DNA of 64,000 bases from Burkholderia seminalis DSM 23518. GTDB lineage: Bacteria > Pseudomonadota > Gammaproteobacteria > Burkholderiales > Burkholderiaceae. Below are positions 35,382 through 44,864 of the stretch, piece by piece. The notes under the pieces were generated by a model, which was given only the letters and a program-made list of their open reading frames with translations, did no database searches and had not been told where the DNA came from. Position 1 is the first letter of the stretch. Each line of letters opens with the position of its first letter. Location: assembly GCF_902832885.1 (NCBI RefSeq), contig NZ_CADFDK010000003.1, positions 310,001-374,000 on the forward strand. The letters are read 5' to 3'. A program made the translations under genes and the position numbers.

Positions 35382-37198
35382 GTCTCGAGCACGTAACTGC
35401 CGGGCGCGGCGCCGAAGCCGGCGGCCGGCACCCGTGCCGGCACGTCGCCCGACGAATGCACATGCAACCAGTCGCGCCAGCACGTCCACCACGAGCCGTC
35501 GACCACTGGCGTTGCGCTCGCGAAATCGTGCCGGCTGCGGTATGGCGCGCCGGGCTCGCGCGTCGCGCAGCGATAGTGGCGTCCCGGATGGCCGGGTTCG
35601 GACACGATCCCGGCATTGTGGCCGCCGGAGGTCAGCACGAACGTCAGCGCGTGGTGCGTGAGCAGATGGAGTTTGTAGACGGAATGCCAGGGCGACACGT
35701 GATCGCGCTCGGTCCCGACCGCGAACGTCGGCACGTCGATATCCGACAGCGCGACAGGCCGCCCGTCGACGCAGTAGCGGCCGGCCGCGAGATCGTTGTC
35801 GAGGAAAAGCCGCGTCAGGTATTCGGTATGCATCCGATACGGCATGCGCGTGGTGTCCTCGTTCCACGACATCAGGTCGTTCGGCTTGGTGCGCGTGCCG
35901 AACAGGTATTCGCTCATCATGCGCGACCAGATCAGGTCGCGCGCGTTCAGCAGCTGGAACGCGGCGGACATTTGCGCGCCGTCGAGGTAACCCTGCCGCC
36001 ACATCAGCGCATCGAGCGCGGACAGTTCGCTGGCATCGATGAAGAGGCCGAGCTCGCCGGGCTCGCTGAAATCGGTCTGGGCGGCCAGCAACGTGACGGA
36101 GCGCAGTACCTCGTGTTGCCGCCCGTCGCGCGCGAGCGCCGCCGCGCCGATTGCCAGCAGCGTGCCGCCGAGGCAATAGCCGACCGCGTGAACGGCCTCG
36201 GCGCAGATCGAGCGGGCGGCGTCGAGCGCCGCCATGCACCCGTCGCGCAGGTAATCGTCGAGCCCGAGCTCGCGCGCTTCCGCGCCCGGATTGCGCCACG
36301 ATACGGCAAACACCGTGTAGCCGGCGTCGACCAGGAAGCGAATCAGCGAATCGTGCGGCTGCAGGTCGAGGATGTAGTACTTCATGATCCACGACGGCAC
36401 GATCAGGATCGGCTCGCGTGCGACGTCGGCCGTCGTCGGGTCGTATTGCAGCAGCTCGCACAGCGCGTTGCGCCAGACCACGCGGCCCGGCGTGATCGCC
36501 ACGTCGCGCCCCGGCAGATAGGTGCGTGTGTCGCGCGCCCGCGTGCCGCGCGTGCGTTCGAGCAGCGCGTGCGCGTCGTCCAGCCAGTGCCGCAGCCCTG
36601 CCGCGAGATTCGCGCCGCCGCTGCGCATCGTCGCGTCGAGCACGACCGGGTTGGTCGCGAGTAAATTGCCCGGCGAGCATGCATCGAGCCACTGCCGCGC
36701 GGCGAATCCGACCAGTGCCTCATGGTGCCGTTCGACGCCCGGCACGCCGCGCGTCGCGTCGCGCCACCAGCGCTGGATCGACAGGAAGCCGTCGCGGTAC
36801 GCGCAAAACGGCCAGCCGGCCCATGCGGGCGCGACGAAGCGCGGATCGGCCTGCCCGGCGTGCACCGCCAGGCCGCTCGTGTCGGCGGCGTCGGCCTCGT
36901 CGTCGCCCGGGTTTGCCGCCGGTGCGGCGGCGGCCAGCCACGCCTGCGTCGCAAGCTCGAAGCATTTTCCCGGCGACACGGCCAGATGCGCGCCCCAGTC
37001 GAGCACGGCCAGCGCGAGCGACACGGGCGACAGCCCGAAGGTCATCGCGGCCACGTTCGCATGCGCGGCGCGGTTCCATTGGTCGGCGGGCGACGGCCGG
37101 GCCGGCATGCATTCGGTCGGGTTCGACGCCGGTGCGTGCGTACCCGTTGGCCGTTTCGGCTCGTGCTCGACCGGCATGCGCGTGACGGATGCTTTCAT
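35378..37198 (-). CDS. phaC: Polyhydroxyalkanoate synthase (PhaC)
   Basis: A 606-residue synthase polymerising 3-hydroxyacyl-CoA into PHA granules. The catalytic triad is C342 in the lipase-like box GYCLGG, D499 in GTERDHVSPW and H527 in GGHNAG. Length and N-terminal domain fit class I. Neighbouring phaB and phasin genes support a PHB role. The ATG overlaps the phaB stop by 4 bp. It is likely an additional, low-oxygen copy, since Burkholderia normally has a housekeeping phaCAB elsewhere; that is knowledge, not seen here. No phaA thiolase is present in the cluster. Confidence 0.95.
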   Translation of the reverse strand: MKASVTRMPVEHEPKRPTGTHAPASNPTECMPARPSPADQWNRAAHANVAAMTFGLSPVSLALAVLDWGAHLAVSPGKCFELATQAWLAAAAPAANPGDDEADAADTSGLAVHAGQADPRFVAPAWAGWPFCAYRDGFLSIQRWWRDATRGVPGVERHHEALVGFAARQWLDACSPGNLLATNPVVLDATMRSGGANLAAGLRHWLDDAHALLERTRGTRARDTRTYLPGRDVAITPGRVVWRNALCELLQYDPTTADVAREPILIVPSWIMKYYILDLQPHDSLIRFLVDAGYTVFAVSWRNPGAEARELGLDDYLRDGCMAALDAARSICAEAVHAVGYCLGGTLLAIGAAALARDGRQHEVLRSVTLLAAQTDFSEPGELGLFIDASELSALDALMWRQGYLDGAQMSAAFQLLNARDLIWSRMMSEYLFGTRTKPNDLMSWNEDTTRMPYRMHTEYLTRLFLDNDLAAGRYCVDGRPVALSDIDVPTFAVGTERDHVSPWHSVYKLHLLTHHALTFVLTSGGHNAGIVSEPGHPGRHYRCATREPGAPYRSRHDFASATPVVDGSWWTCWRDWLHVHSSGDVPARVPAAGFGAAPGSYVLET

Positions 37199-37941
37199 CG
37201 CATGTGCATGCCGCCGTTGACGTCGAATTCCGCGCCGGTCGCGAAAGCCCCCGCATCGGAACACAGGAAGGCGACGAGCTCGGCGATCTCGTCCGGATTG
37301 CCCAGGCGGCCGACCGGAATCTGCGGCAGGATCTTGGTGTCGAGCACTTCCTTCGGCACCGTCGCGAGCATCGCGGTCGCCAGATAGCCGGGGGCAACCG
37401 TGTTGACCGTCACGCCGTGGCGCGCGAGTTCGAGCGCCAGCGCCTTCGTGAAGCCATGGATGCCGGCCTTCGCCGCCGCGTAGTTCGCCTGCCCGTACGC
37501 GCCGCGCGAGCCGTTCACCGAGCCGATGTTGACGATCCGCCCGAAGCCGGCCTCGATCATGCCCGGCACGAACGGCTTGGTCATGTTGAACATGCCGTCG
37601 AGGTTGGTGCGCAGTACCGCGTCCCACATGCTCTTGGTCATCTTCACGAAGGTCGCGTCGTGCGTGACCCCCGCGTTGTTGACGAGCACGTCGACGCGCC
37701 CGAACTCGGCCAGCACGCGCGCCGCGCAGTGCTGGCACGAATCGTAGTCGGAGACGTCGACTTCGAAAGCGTGGAACGTCCTGCCCGCGTCGCGTTCCTG
37801 CGCGAGCCACGTCGCGACGTGGTCGTTGCGCTCCGTATGCGACACCGCCACCGTCATGCCCGCGTCGTGCAGGCGCCGGCCGATCGCCGCGCCGAGCCCG
37901 CCCATTCCGCCCGTGACGAACGCGACACGATCAGCGCACAT
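37195..37941 (-). CDS. phaB: Acetoacetyl-CoA reductase (PhaB), SDR family
   Basis: A 248-residue short-chain dehydrogenase. Cofactor motif TGGMGGLG near residue 10, NNAG near 88, catalytic serine in NIGSVNG near 138 and YxxxK in YGQANYAAAK near 151-155. The pattern VTHDATFVKM and the IGSVNG-KG-like loop are typical of NADPH-dependent acetoacetyl-CoA reductases. It supplies 3-hydroxybutyryl-CoA to the synthase and reoxidises NADPH. It overlaps the phasin gene by 11 bp upstream and phaC by 4 bp downstream. Confidence 0.93.
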   Translation of the reverse strand: MCADRVAFVTGGMGGLGAAIGRRLHDAGMTVAVSHTERNDHVATWLAQERDAGRTFHAFEVDVSDYDSCQHCAARVLAEFGRVDVLVNNAGVTHDATFVKMTKSMWDAVLRTNLDGMFNMTKPFVPGMIEAGFGRIVNIGSVNGSRGAYGQANYAAAKAGIHGFTKALALELARHGVTVNTVAPGYLATAMLATVPKEVLDTKILPQIPVGRLGNPDEIAELVAFLCSDAGAFATGAEFDVNGGMHMR

Positions 37942-38461
37942 GATCGTTCTCCCGGGCGTCGGTCACGCCGTTCAGACGGCGACGGGCAACCGGCGCCTCG
38001 TCGTTCGCGTCCTCGAGCCCGCGTTCCAGTGCCGTCATCCATTCGGCCCACGGCATGCTGGCTTCGTTGACCGCGGCCAGTCGTCCCAGATCGGGCAGCC
38101 AGTCGGTCTGATAACGCGACAACGCACCCGCGCCGTATTCGCGCAACCAGTTGCGCCACGCGCCGGCGTTCTCGAACTGCGCACGCATGCCCAGCTCGAC
38201 GGCATCCTGCCAGATCGCGACGCTCGCGATCGCGTAGTCGCGCATCACCTGCCGGGTCGCCTCGCCGAACGCCGTCCATTCTTGCGTTTCAGCCAACGCC
38301 TGCTGCAGGTGGCCCACCGCGGCGCGGTCCCGCTCGATGCGCCGCCCGGCCAGCGCATGCCATTCATGCTGCCAGTCGCGGTTCAGCGCGGCCATGCGCA
38401 GCGCGAGATCGCAGCCCGCGCGGCAAACGTCGTTCGGTGTCGTCCAAGCGTACGTACTCAT
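37931..38461 (-). CDS. Phasin-like PHA granule protein
   Basis: A 176-residue, mostly helical protein. It starts with a short segment (TTPNDVCRAGCDLALRMAAL), continues with amphipathic helices rich in W, Q, E and R, and resembles granule-associated phasins in size and helical pattern; this is supported mainly by its position at the head of the phaB-phaC operon. ATG 38461 is used; the frame extends upstream across the FNR-like box and is not coding there. Confidence 0.78.
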   Translation of the reverse strand: MSTYAWTTPNDVCRAGCDLALRMAALNRDWQHEWHALAGRRIERDRAAVGHLQQALAETQEWTAFGEATRQVMRDYAIASVAIWQDAVELGMRAQFENAGAWRNWLREYGAGALSRYQTDWLPDLGRLAAVNEASMPWAEWMTALERGLEDANDEAPVARRRLNGVTDARENDHVR

Positions 38462-38570
38462 CGGCTTCCCTCTTTCGATCCGGTCAATGGGTTGGCATCG
38501 CGCCACATGCCGCCTGCCCGGGATCGGCATCGCGACCGCTTCACTGTGCGGGCATCGCGCGCGGGAGCCG

Positions 38571-38584
38571 TTGATCTGAGTCAA
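38571..38584. promoter_or_regulatory. FNR-like box between divergent PHA operon and stress protein
   Basis: TTGATCTGAGTCAA. To the right, TAGACT (38606-38611) follows after 21 nt, an excellent -10 for the gene at 38652. To the left, only a weak GCACAG is found for the PHA operon (start 38461), so the same box may serve both directions unequally. Confidence 0.8.
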
Positions 38585-38651
38585 GCACGCGGAAACCCTG
38601 CTTCGTAGACTGGATTGCACTGGCGGTTCCCCCGTCGATGGAGCGATTCCG

Positions 38652-39491
38652 ATGAGCTACAAAAGCATGCTCGTGCACCTCGATACGAGCGCCCGCGCGC
38701 ATTCGCGCCTCGAGTGCGCGTTGCGTCTCGCCCGGCGCTTCGGTGCGCATCTCACCGGGCTGTTCGCGGTCTACACGCCCGAGCCCTACTCGTTCTACGT
38801 GATGGCCGGCTCCGCCGACTATTTCCACGCGCACCGCGAACAACGCGACGAGCGGCTCGCCGCGCTGGAACGCCTGTTCCATGCGGAGACCGCCCGGGCA
38901 AAAGTACCGGCCACCTGGGTTCGCGCGGACGAGCGCGCGAACGTGGCCGTGCCGCGCGCCGCCCGTCTCGCCGATCTGGTGATTGCCGGCCAGAGCGACC
39001 CGAACGACCCCGAGACCTATATCGACGACCAGTTTCCGGAGAACCTCGTGTTGTCCGCCGGCCGCCCGGTGCTGTTCTGGCCGTACACCGGCGAATTTCC
39101 GTCGATCGGCGAACGGGTTTTCGTCGCATGGGACGGCAGCCGCGAAGCCGTTCGCGCCGCGCACGACGCACTGCCCTTTCTGGAGCATGCGAAGCGCACG
39201 ACGGTCGCCGCCGTGGTCGACGGCAACTCGGAAGCGGCGACCACGCGCATTCCGGCCGCCGATGCCGCGCTGATGCTGGCCCGCCATGCACGCGACGTGA
39301 ACGTGCTCGACATCGATGCCGGCGCCGGCTCGGCGGTCGGCGACACCTTGCTGTCGCGCGCGTATGAAACCGGGTCCGACCTGCTCGTGATGGGCGCCTA
39401 CGGCCATTCGCGCTGGCGCGAGCTGGTGATGGGCGGCGCCACGCGCACGGTGCTGGCGTCGATGACGCTGCCGGTACTGATGTCGCACTGA
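38652..39491 (+). CDS. Universal stress protein, tandem UspA domains
   Basis: A 279-residue protein with two UspA-like halves (MSYKSMLVHLDTSARAHSRL and GERVFVAWDGSREAVRAA). The first half has lost the ATP motif. The second has GAYGHSRWRELVMGGATR, in which the final serine/threonine position is glycine, so ATP binding is uncertain. It ends with TLPVLMSH, a form shared with the protein at 41275. GGAG precedes the ATG. Divergent from the PHA operon; followed 9 bp later by the frameshifted acetate kinase gene. Confidence 0.93.
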   Translation: MSYKSMLVHLDTSARAHSRLECALRLARRFGAHLTGLFAVYTPEPYSFYVMAGSADYFHAHREQRDERLAALERLFHAETARAKVPATWVRADERANVAVPRAARLADLVIAGQSDPNDPETYIDDQFPENLVLSAGRPVLFWPYTGEFPSIGERVFVAWDGSREAVRAAHDALPFLEHAKRTTVAAVVDGNSEAATTRIPAADAALMLARHARDVNVLDIDAGAGSAVGDTLLSRAYETGSDLLVMGAYGHSRWRELVMGGATRTVLASMTLPVLMSH

Positions 39492-39500
39492 GGGCGGCCG

Positions 39501-40705
39501 ATGCGTACGCTCGCCCTGCTCGTCGTCAATGCCGGCTCGTCGAGCGTGAAGTTCGCGGTCTTCGCGTACCCGCCCCGCACGGCGCCCCCGCGCGGCGGCC
39601 GCTGCACGAGGGCGAAGCGGTCGCTGCCGGCCACCGCGTATCGATCCGCTTCGACGCCGAGCCCGACGGTTCGCTGCCGCTCGGCACGCGGGAAGACCCC
39701 TACCGCGCGGTGCTCGCGCGGATCGCGACGTGGATCCGCACGAAATTGCCGCATGTCGCGCTGGGTGCGATCGCGCATCGCGTCGTGCACGGCGGCGCGC
39801 GATACGTGGAGCCGGTGCTCGTCGACGACGACGTGCTGGACGCGCTGCGCACGCTGACGCCGCTGGCGCCGTTGCATCAGCCGCACAGCCTGGATGCGAT
39901 CGACGCGCTGCGCGACGCGTTTCCGGACGTCCCGCAGATCGCCGTGTTCGACACGGCGTTTCATCGCACGCTGCCGCGCACCGAGCAGCTGCTGCCGCTG
40001 CCGCACGCGTGGTTCGACCAGGGCGTGCGCCGCTACGGATTCCATGGACTGTCGTACGAATACCTGTCCGTCGCGCTCGACGAGTCGTTCGGCGCGCGTG
40101 CGCACGGCCGCGTGATCGCCGCCCATCTCGGCAGCGGCGCGAGCCTGTGCGCGCTGCGCGACTGCCGCAGCGTCGCGACGACGATGGGCTTCTCCGCGCT
40201 CGACGGATTGATGATGAGCACCCGCTGCGGAACGCTCGACCCCGGCGTCGTCCTGCACCTGCTCGAGGCCGGCAAGCTGTCCGGCGACGCGCTGGGACAC
40301 CTGCTGTATCACGAGTCGGGGCTCAAGGGCGTGTCGGGGGCTTCCGGCGACCCGCGCGTGCTGCTCGCGCGCGAGGCGGCCGGCGACGCGCCGGCCCGCG
40401 ACGCGCTGGCGCTGTACGTCCATCGCATCGTGCGCGAGGCGGGTGCGCTGACCGCCCTGCTCGGCGGCCTCGACATGCTCGTCTTCACGGCCGGCATCGG
40501 CGAGCACTCGGCGGTGTTGCGCGAGCGGATCTGCGCGGCGCTCGGCTGGCTCGGCGTCGCGCTCGACGCGCGCGCGAATGCCGCCGACGCGCATGTCGTG
40601 TCGTCCGCGGCGAGCGCGGTCACGGTGGTCGTCGAGCCGACCAACGAGGCCTGGATCGCGGCGCGCGCGGCGGTGCGCGTGCTGCGCGGCAACCGGGACG
40701 CTTGA
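39501..40705 (+). pseudogene. ackA: Acetate kinase, frameshifted near the N-terminus
   Basis: The N-terminus is clear in one frame (LLVVNAGSSSVKFAVFA, the acetate kinase NAGSSS-K motif). From about 39560 onward the homology continues one frame away (HEGEAVAAGHRVSIRFDAEP, HRVVHGGARY, YGFHGLSYEYL, HLGSGASLCA, FTAGIGEHSAVLR) to the stop at 40705. A single base missing from the C-rich stretch 39568-39596 explains the shift. Without it the protein would be about 400 residues and complete. Acetate kinase makes ATP from acetyl phosphate. The lesion could be real, a sequencing error in a C run, or less likely a programmed shift. Confidence 0.85.
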
Positions 40706-40715
40706 TCCAGATCAG
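40702..40715 (+). promoter_or_regulatory. FNR-like box overlapping the ackA stop codon
   Basis: TTGATCCAGATCAG (one terminal mismatch); the ackA TGA lies inside the box. GATGAT (40737-40742) follows after 21 nt. Implied leader to ATG 40775 is about 25 nt. Confidence 0.78.
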
Positions 40716-40774
40716 CGCGACCGGCGTGCACGCGCCGATGATGAGTGCATCGACATCCGTTCAAGGGAACTGCC

Positions 40775-41278
40775 ATGTACTCGAACATTCTGGTTGCGCT
40801 CGACGGCAGCGACACGTCGTCCCGTGCACTCGACGCCGCGCTGACGCTCGCGTCGGAAACGGGTGCCCGGCTGACACCCGTCTACGTCGTCGATTTCCTG
40901 GTGCCGGCCTACGACATGTACGGATACGATCCGTCGATCCTGGTCGATGCATTCCGTGAAGAGGGGCTGCGCGTCACCGAGGACGCGGCGCGACGCATGA
41001 AAGCACGCGGCGTGGCCGGCACGCCGCAGATCTCCAACGTCGCGCCCGCGGGCGAAACCGTCCCGCACCGGATCGTCGGTCTCGCCGGGGAGATCGAGGC
41101 CGACCTGATCGTGATGGGCACGCACGGCCGTCACGGCTTTCAGCGCCTCTTCCTCGGCAGCGTGGCCGAGCGCGTGCTGCGTCAAGCCACCTGCCCGGTC
41201 CTGATGATTCCGGCGAGCTGCCCGTCGGAGCACCCCGCCGAATCCCCCGCCGCCTCAACCGAAAAGGTACCGTCATGA
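40775..41278 (+). CDS. Universal stress protein, single UspA domain
   Basis: A 167-residue UspA protein starting YSNILVALDGSDTSSRAL, with the full ATP-binding motif GTHGRHGFQRLFLGS near residue 115, followed by ATCPVLMIP. A flexible tail rich in S, P and E extends beyond the domain. It belongs to the nucleotide-binding class. The stop overlaps the start of the next stress-protein gene (ATGA), so both are made together. Confidence 0.95.
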   Translation: MYSNILVALDGSDTSSRALDAALTLASETGARLTPVYVVDFLVPAYDMYGYDPSILVDAFREEGLRVTEDAARRMKARGVAGTPQISNVAPAGETVPHRIVGLAGEIEADLIVMGTHGRHGFQRLFLGSVAERVLRQATCPVLMIPASCPSEHPAESPAASTEKVPS

Positions 41279-42108
41279 GCTACAAGACCCTGCTCGTTCA
41301 CCTCGACGACAGCGAGCGTTGTGCGACGCGAGTCGACCTCGCGCTCGAACTCGCGGGACGCTGGAACGCGCATTTGATCGGCCTCTACGTGGTCTGCCAG
41401 GATCTCCTCGAGCCGTTGCGCCGGCCCGACGAGCCGCTCAAGCTTGCCGTCTACGAGCGCCTGTGCGACCAGCGGCGCAAGGAGGCGGAAGAACGGTTCC
41501 TGACCGCCGCCGAGCGCGCGGGACGCAGCGTCGAATGGCAGGCGCCGGCCGGCGACCCGATTGCCGCCACGATCCTGCATGCTCGTCACGCGGATCTGCT
41601 GGTGCTCGGCCAGGAAGATCCCGACGACCGCATGACCTACGTGGCGCGCCGTTTCGTCGAGGATGTCGTGATGGGCAGCGGCCGTCCGGCGCTCGTCGTG
41701 CCGTATGCGGGCGACGTGCGCACGCTCGGCGAGAACGTGCTGGTCGGCTGGGACGGCGGGCGGGAAGCCGCGCGCGTGATGGCCGACGCGCTGCCGCTGC
41801 TCGCCCGCGCACGCTTCGTCAACGTCGAGACGGTTGTCCGCGGCCAGCCCGATCCGGACAAGACGCCCGCCGGCGTCGACGTCGCCGCGTATCTCGAACG
41901 GCACGGCGTGCGCGCATCGTTCTCGACGACGCCGCGCGATCGGTCGGTCGGCGTGGGCGCGACGCTGCTGAACCGGGTGACCGACCTGCATGCGGATCTG
42001 CTCGTCATGGGCCTGTACAGCCATACCCGCGCCCACGAGCGCGTGCTGGGCGGCGCGACCCGCACGATCCTCGAAACGATGACGGTGCCGGTCCTGCTGT
42101 CTCACTGA
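41275..42108 (+). CDS. Universal stress protein, tandem UspA domains
   Basis: A 277-residue two-domain protein (SYKTLLVHLDDSERCATRVD; GENVLVGWDGGREAARVM). It is paralogous to the protein at 38652 and ends TVPVLLSH. The second-domain loop reads GLYSHTRAHERVLGGATR, in which the second glycine is serine, so neither half keeps the standard ATP motif. Coupled to the upstream single-domain stress protein by a 4-bp overlap. Confidence 0.94.
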   Translation: MSYKTLLVHLDDSERCATRVDLALELAGRWNAHLIGLYVVCQDLLEPLRRPDEPLKLAVYERLCDQRRKEAEERFLTAAERAGRSVEWQAPAGDPIAATILHARHADLLVLGQEDPDDRMTYVARRFVEDVVMGSGRPALVVPYAGDVRTLGENVLVGWDGGREAARVMADALPLLARARFVNVETVVRGQPDPDKTPAGVDVAAYLERHGVRASFSTTPRDRSVGVGATLLNRVTDLHADLLVMGLYSHTRAHERVLGGATRTILETMTVPVLLSH

Positions 42109-42120
42109 GCCGGCGCGAAC

Positions 42121-42142
42121 GGGCAGCCACTCGCGGCTGCCC
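42121..42142. terminator. Bidirectional hairpin between convergent stress-protein genes
   Basis: GGGCAGCC pairs with GGCTGCCC around a 6-nt loop, in the 46-bp gap between convergent genes. It is followed by GCTTCCTTCCCC, a T/C-rich but not T-only tail. Confidence 0.7.
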
Positions 42143-42154
42143 GCTTCCTTCCCC

Positions 42155-42625
42155 TCACAACACGCCGGCGCACGCGTCCGGCCCCTCCCGTACGACCAGC
42201 ACCGGCCGGTCCGCGATGCGCACCAGCGACTCGGCGACACTGCCGAGCAACGCGCGGCGCACGCCGCGCCGGCCATGCGTGCCCATCACGATCAGGTCCG
42301 CCTCGCATTCGGCCGCGGCGCGCGCCAGCACGTCCGATATGTCTTCTCCGCACGCGTCGATGGTTTGCGCGACGCCGCGCACCCCCGAGAGCCGGAACGC
42401 CGTTTCGGCGTCCGAGACCGCTGTCGCGGCCCGGTCCGCGTCCAGCCCGGCCGGATCGCGCTGATCGATATAGCCGCTGTCGACGTCGGCGAGCCGCGGC
42501 GCATCCGACACCACGCACATGGCGATGACCAGACTGCCAGACTCGCGGGCGAGCGAGATCGCCTCGTCGAGCGCGAGCCGCGCGCCACGGCTGCCGTCGA
42601 GTGCCGCAAAGATCCTGTGATACAT
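42155..42625 (-). CDS. Universal stress protein, single UspA domain
   Basis: A 156-residue UspA protein (YHRIFAALDGSRGARLAL) with the complete nucleotide-binding motif GTHGRRGVRRALLGS near residue 115. GGGAGG lies before ATG 42625. It has its own FNR-like box, with an implied leader of about 37 nt, and is divergent from the sensor kinase gene. Confidence 0.95.
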   Translation of the reverse strand: MYHRIFAALDGSRGARLALDEAISLARESGSLVIAMCVVSDAPRLADVDSGYIDQRDPAGLDADRAATAVSDAETAFRLSGVRGVAQTIDACGEDISDVLARAAAECEADLIVMGTHGRRGVRRALLGSVAESLVRIADRPVLVVREGPDACAGVL

Positions 42626-42696
42626 GACGCCTCCCAGTTGTCGTCCGGGTTCGACCGGTTCATGAAGCCAGTCTGATCCCGGCAGGCGCCGGTCCG

Positions 42697-42710
42697 TTGA
42701 CACGGGTCAA
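42697..42710 (-). promoter_or_regulatory. FNR-like box
   Basis: Perfect dyad TTGACACGGGTCAA. Read leftwards, CAGACT (42675-42670) follows after 21 nt. No good -10 is seen toward the histidine kinase on the right. Confidence 0.78.
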
Positions 42711-42875
42711 GCACGCGCGGCGTCGCCCCCTTGCGCATCGGTCCCGATTGGCGAATGCCGACAAAACGCGCACAATTCAGGGCGATATCGTGGTTGCGGC
42801 CCGCTCCGCCCTTCGTGCCCGGCGTCCGGCCCGCCGCCAGCCCGCCGTCGACGAAATCCGTCAGGATGAACGGCA

Positions 42876-44864
42876 ATGACCGTGAATGCGCCCCCCTTCC
42901 GGGCCGGACCGGCTTCGCAGCCGATTCGGCCCAGCCGATATGCGACCGTTGCCGTGCTGCTGACGCTGGTGCTCGGCGTGGCCGCCTCGTTTGCCGCATC
43001 CCGGCTGCTGCAGCATCGGGCGGAGCAAGCCGCCCAGGCACGCTTCGCGCAAACCGCGACGCGTGCGACAGCCGACCTCCGCCGCAGCCTCCTCGGTGCC
43101 GCCGTCGTCCTGCGCGGCGCCCGGGAATTCGCGTCGGCACTGCCCGCGCCGCCGGACGGCGGCGCGTGGCGCCGGTATCTCGCCGGTCTCGATCTGGACG
43201 GGTTGCAGTCGCCGGTCCGCAGCCTCGGGCGAATCGAGCCGAGCCTGGCGAACAACGATCAGCCGACCCGGCAGGCGCTGCAGCGGGCGGCGGAAACCGG
43301 CAAGGTCGCGCTCGCCGCGAACGCCATTCAGGACGGCACCGATGCGGCGATCGCCCGGACCGAACTGACGCTGTACTTGCCGATCGATGCACAGGGTGAA
43401 GACCGCACGTCGCCCGGCGCGCGGCACGCAACGGCGGCCGGGTACGTGTATGCGGCGCTGAATCCGGCTCGTCTCGTCGATCCGTCCCTGCTCGAACGGC
43501 TGCGCCTGGAAATCCTGGCCGACCATCCCGCGGCGCCCGTGTATTCCGGCGGTTTCGGCGGAAGCGACGCATTCGACGCCGGCGCGACGTTCGAGCGGAC
43601 CGATGCGCTGACGTTCGGCGGCACGCCGCTCTCGCTCCACTACAGCGCGCCGCGCGCCGCGACGGACGCGGCCGCGACGGCCGTGCTGCTGGCGGGCATC
43701 GTACTGTCGCTGACGCTGGCCGCGCTCGTGCGGCAGGCCGTCGCGAACCGAACGCCGGCGCCCGCCGGCGACAGCCAGCCCACCGAGGCCCGGATGATGG
43801 GCATCATCCGCTCGTCGATGGAGGCCATCATCACCGTCGACGAAAGCCAGACGATCGTGATCTTCAACCCGGCCGCGGAGCGCGTGTTCGGCGTCTCCGC
43901 GATGGAGGCGGTCGGTGCGCCGCTGTCGCGTTTCATCCCCGAGCGCTTTCGCGCCGTGCATGCGCGACACGTCGAGCAATTCGGCGTGACCGGCGTGTCG
44001 GAGCGCCAGATGGGCCGGCAACGCGTGCTGTTCGGCTTGCGCGGCGACGGCACCGAGTTTCCGATCGAGGCGTCGATCTCGCAGATTCGCGACGGCACCG
44101 GCAAGCTGTACACGGTCATGCTGCGCGACGTGACCGAGCGGGTGCGCGCGGAAAACGCCCTCAAGCAGTCGCGCGAGGAACTGCGCGACCTGTCCGCCAA
44201 CCTGCAGAACGTGCGCGAGGAAGAGAAGACGCGGATCGCGCGCGAACTGCACGACGACCTCGGCCAGCAACTCACCGCGCTCAAGATGGATCTGTCGGCC
44301 GTCGAACTGGGGCTCGCGGGCGTCGTCGCGCCCAACCCCGGCGTGCGCGAGCAATTGGGCGGCATGCACCGCCTGATCGATTCGACCGTTGCGTCGCTCC
44401 GGCGCATCGCGGCCGATCTGCGGCCGGTGATGCTCGACGACCTGGGCCTCGTCCCGGCGATCGACTGGCTGGCGAACGATTTCACGCGCCGCTACAGAAT
44501 CACGGTCGACCGGGACATCGCCCCCGGCGACATCGCGTTCACCGGCGCGGGAGCGACCACGCTGTTCCGCATCGTGCAGGAGGCGCTGACCAACGTCGCG
44601 CGGCACTCGGACGCGACGAACGTGAAACTGTCGTTGAAAGCGGAAGACGGTTATTGCATGCTGCGCATCGCGGACAACGGTCACGGCGCGCCGGCGCCCC
44701 CCCGCGATGCGCAGGACCGTCCGTCGTTCGGCCTGATCGGCATCCGCGAGCGCGCGCACATGCTCGACGGCACGGTGACGATCGACAGCCAGCCGGGCAA
44801 GGGATTCACGATCACCGTGGCGCTGCCGCTGCACGCCATCGAGCAAGGAGAGATGCGGTCATGA
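42876..44864 (+). CDS. PAS-domain sensor histidine kinase (NarX/DegS-type HisKA_3)
   Basis: A 662-residue membrane kinase. Two helices (about residues 24-45 and 265-290) enclose a roughly 220-residue periplasmic region of the CHASE type. A PAS domain follows (about 300-425, MEAIITVDESQTIVIFNPAA). The phosphoacceptor is H459 in ARELHDDLGQQL, of the HisKA_3 class that pairs with NarL-type regulators. The ATP domain has IVQEALTNVARHSDA and IADNGHG, then GLIGIRERA. The signal is unknown; PAS could bind heme or flavin, but no diagnostic residue is claimed. Its stop overlaps the regulator start (ATGA). No FNR-like promoter was found for it. Confidence 0.93.
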   Translation: MTVNAPPFRAGPASQPIRPSRYATVAVLLTLVLGVAASFAASRLLQHRAEQAAQARFAQTATRATADLRRSLLGAAVVLRGAREFASALPAPPDGGAWRRYLAGLDLDGLQSPVRSLGRIEPSLANNDQPTRQALQRAAETGKVALAANAIQDGTDAAIARTELTLYLPIDAQGEDRTSPGARHATAAGYVYAALNPARLVDPSLLERLRLEILADHPAAPVYSGGFGGSDAFDAGATFERTDALTFGGTPLSLHYSAPRAATDAAATAVLLAGIVLSLTLAALVRQAVANRTPAPAGDSQPTEARMMGIIRSSMEAIITVDESQTIVIFNPAAERVFGVSAMEAVGAPLSRFIPERFRAVHARHVEQFGVTGVSERQMGRQRVLFGLRGDGTEFPIEASISQIRDGTGKLYTVMLRDVTERVRAENALKQSREELRDLSANLQNVREEEKTRIARELHDDLGQQLTALKMDLSAVELGLAGVVAPNPGVREQLGGMHRLIDSTVASLRRIAADLRPVMLDDLGLVPAIDWLANDFTRRYRITVDRDIAPGDIAFTGAGATTLFRIVQEALTNVARHSDATNVKLSLKAEDGYCMLRIADNGHGAPAPPRDAQDRPSFGLIGIRERAHMLDGTVTIDSQPGKGFTITVALPLHAIEQGEMRS

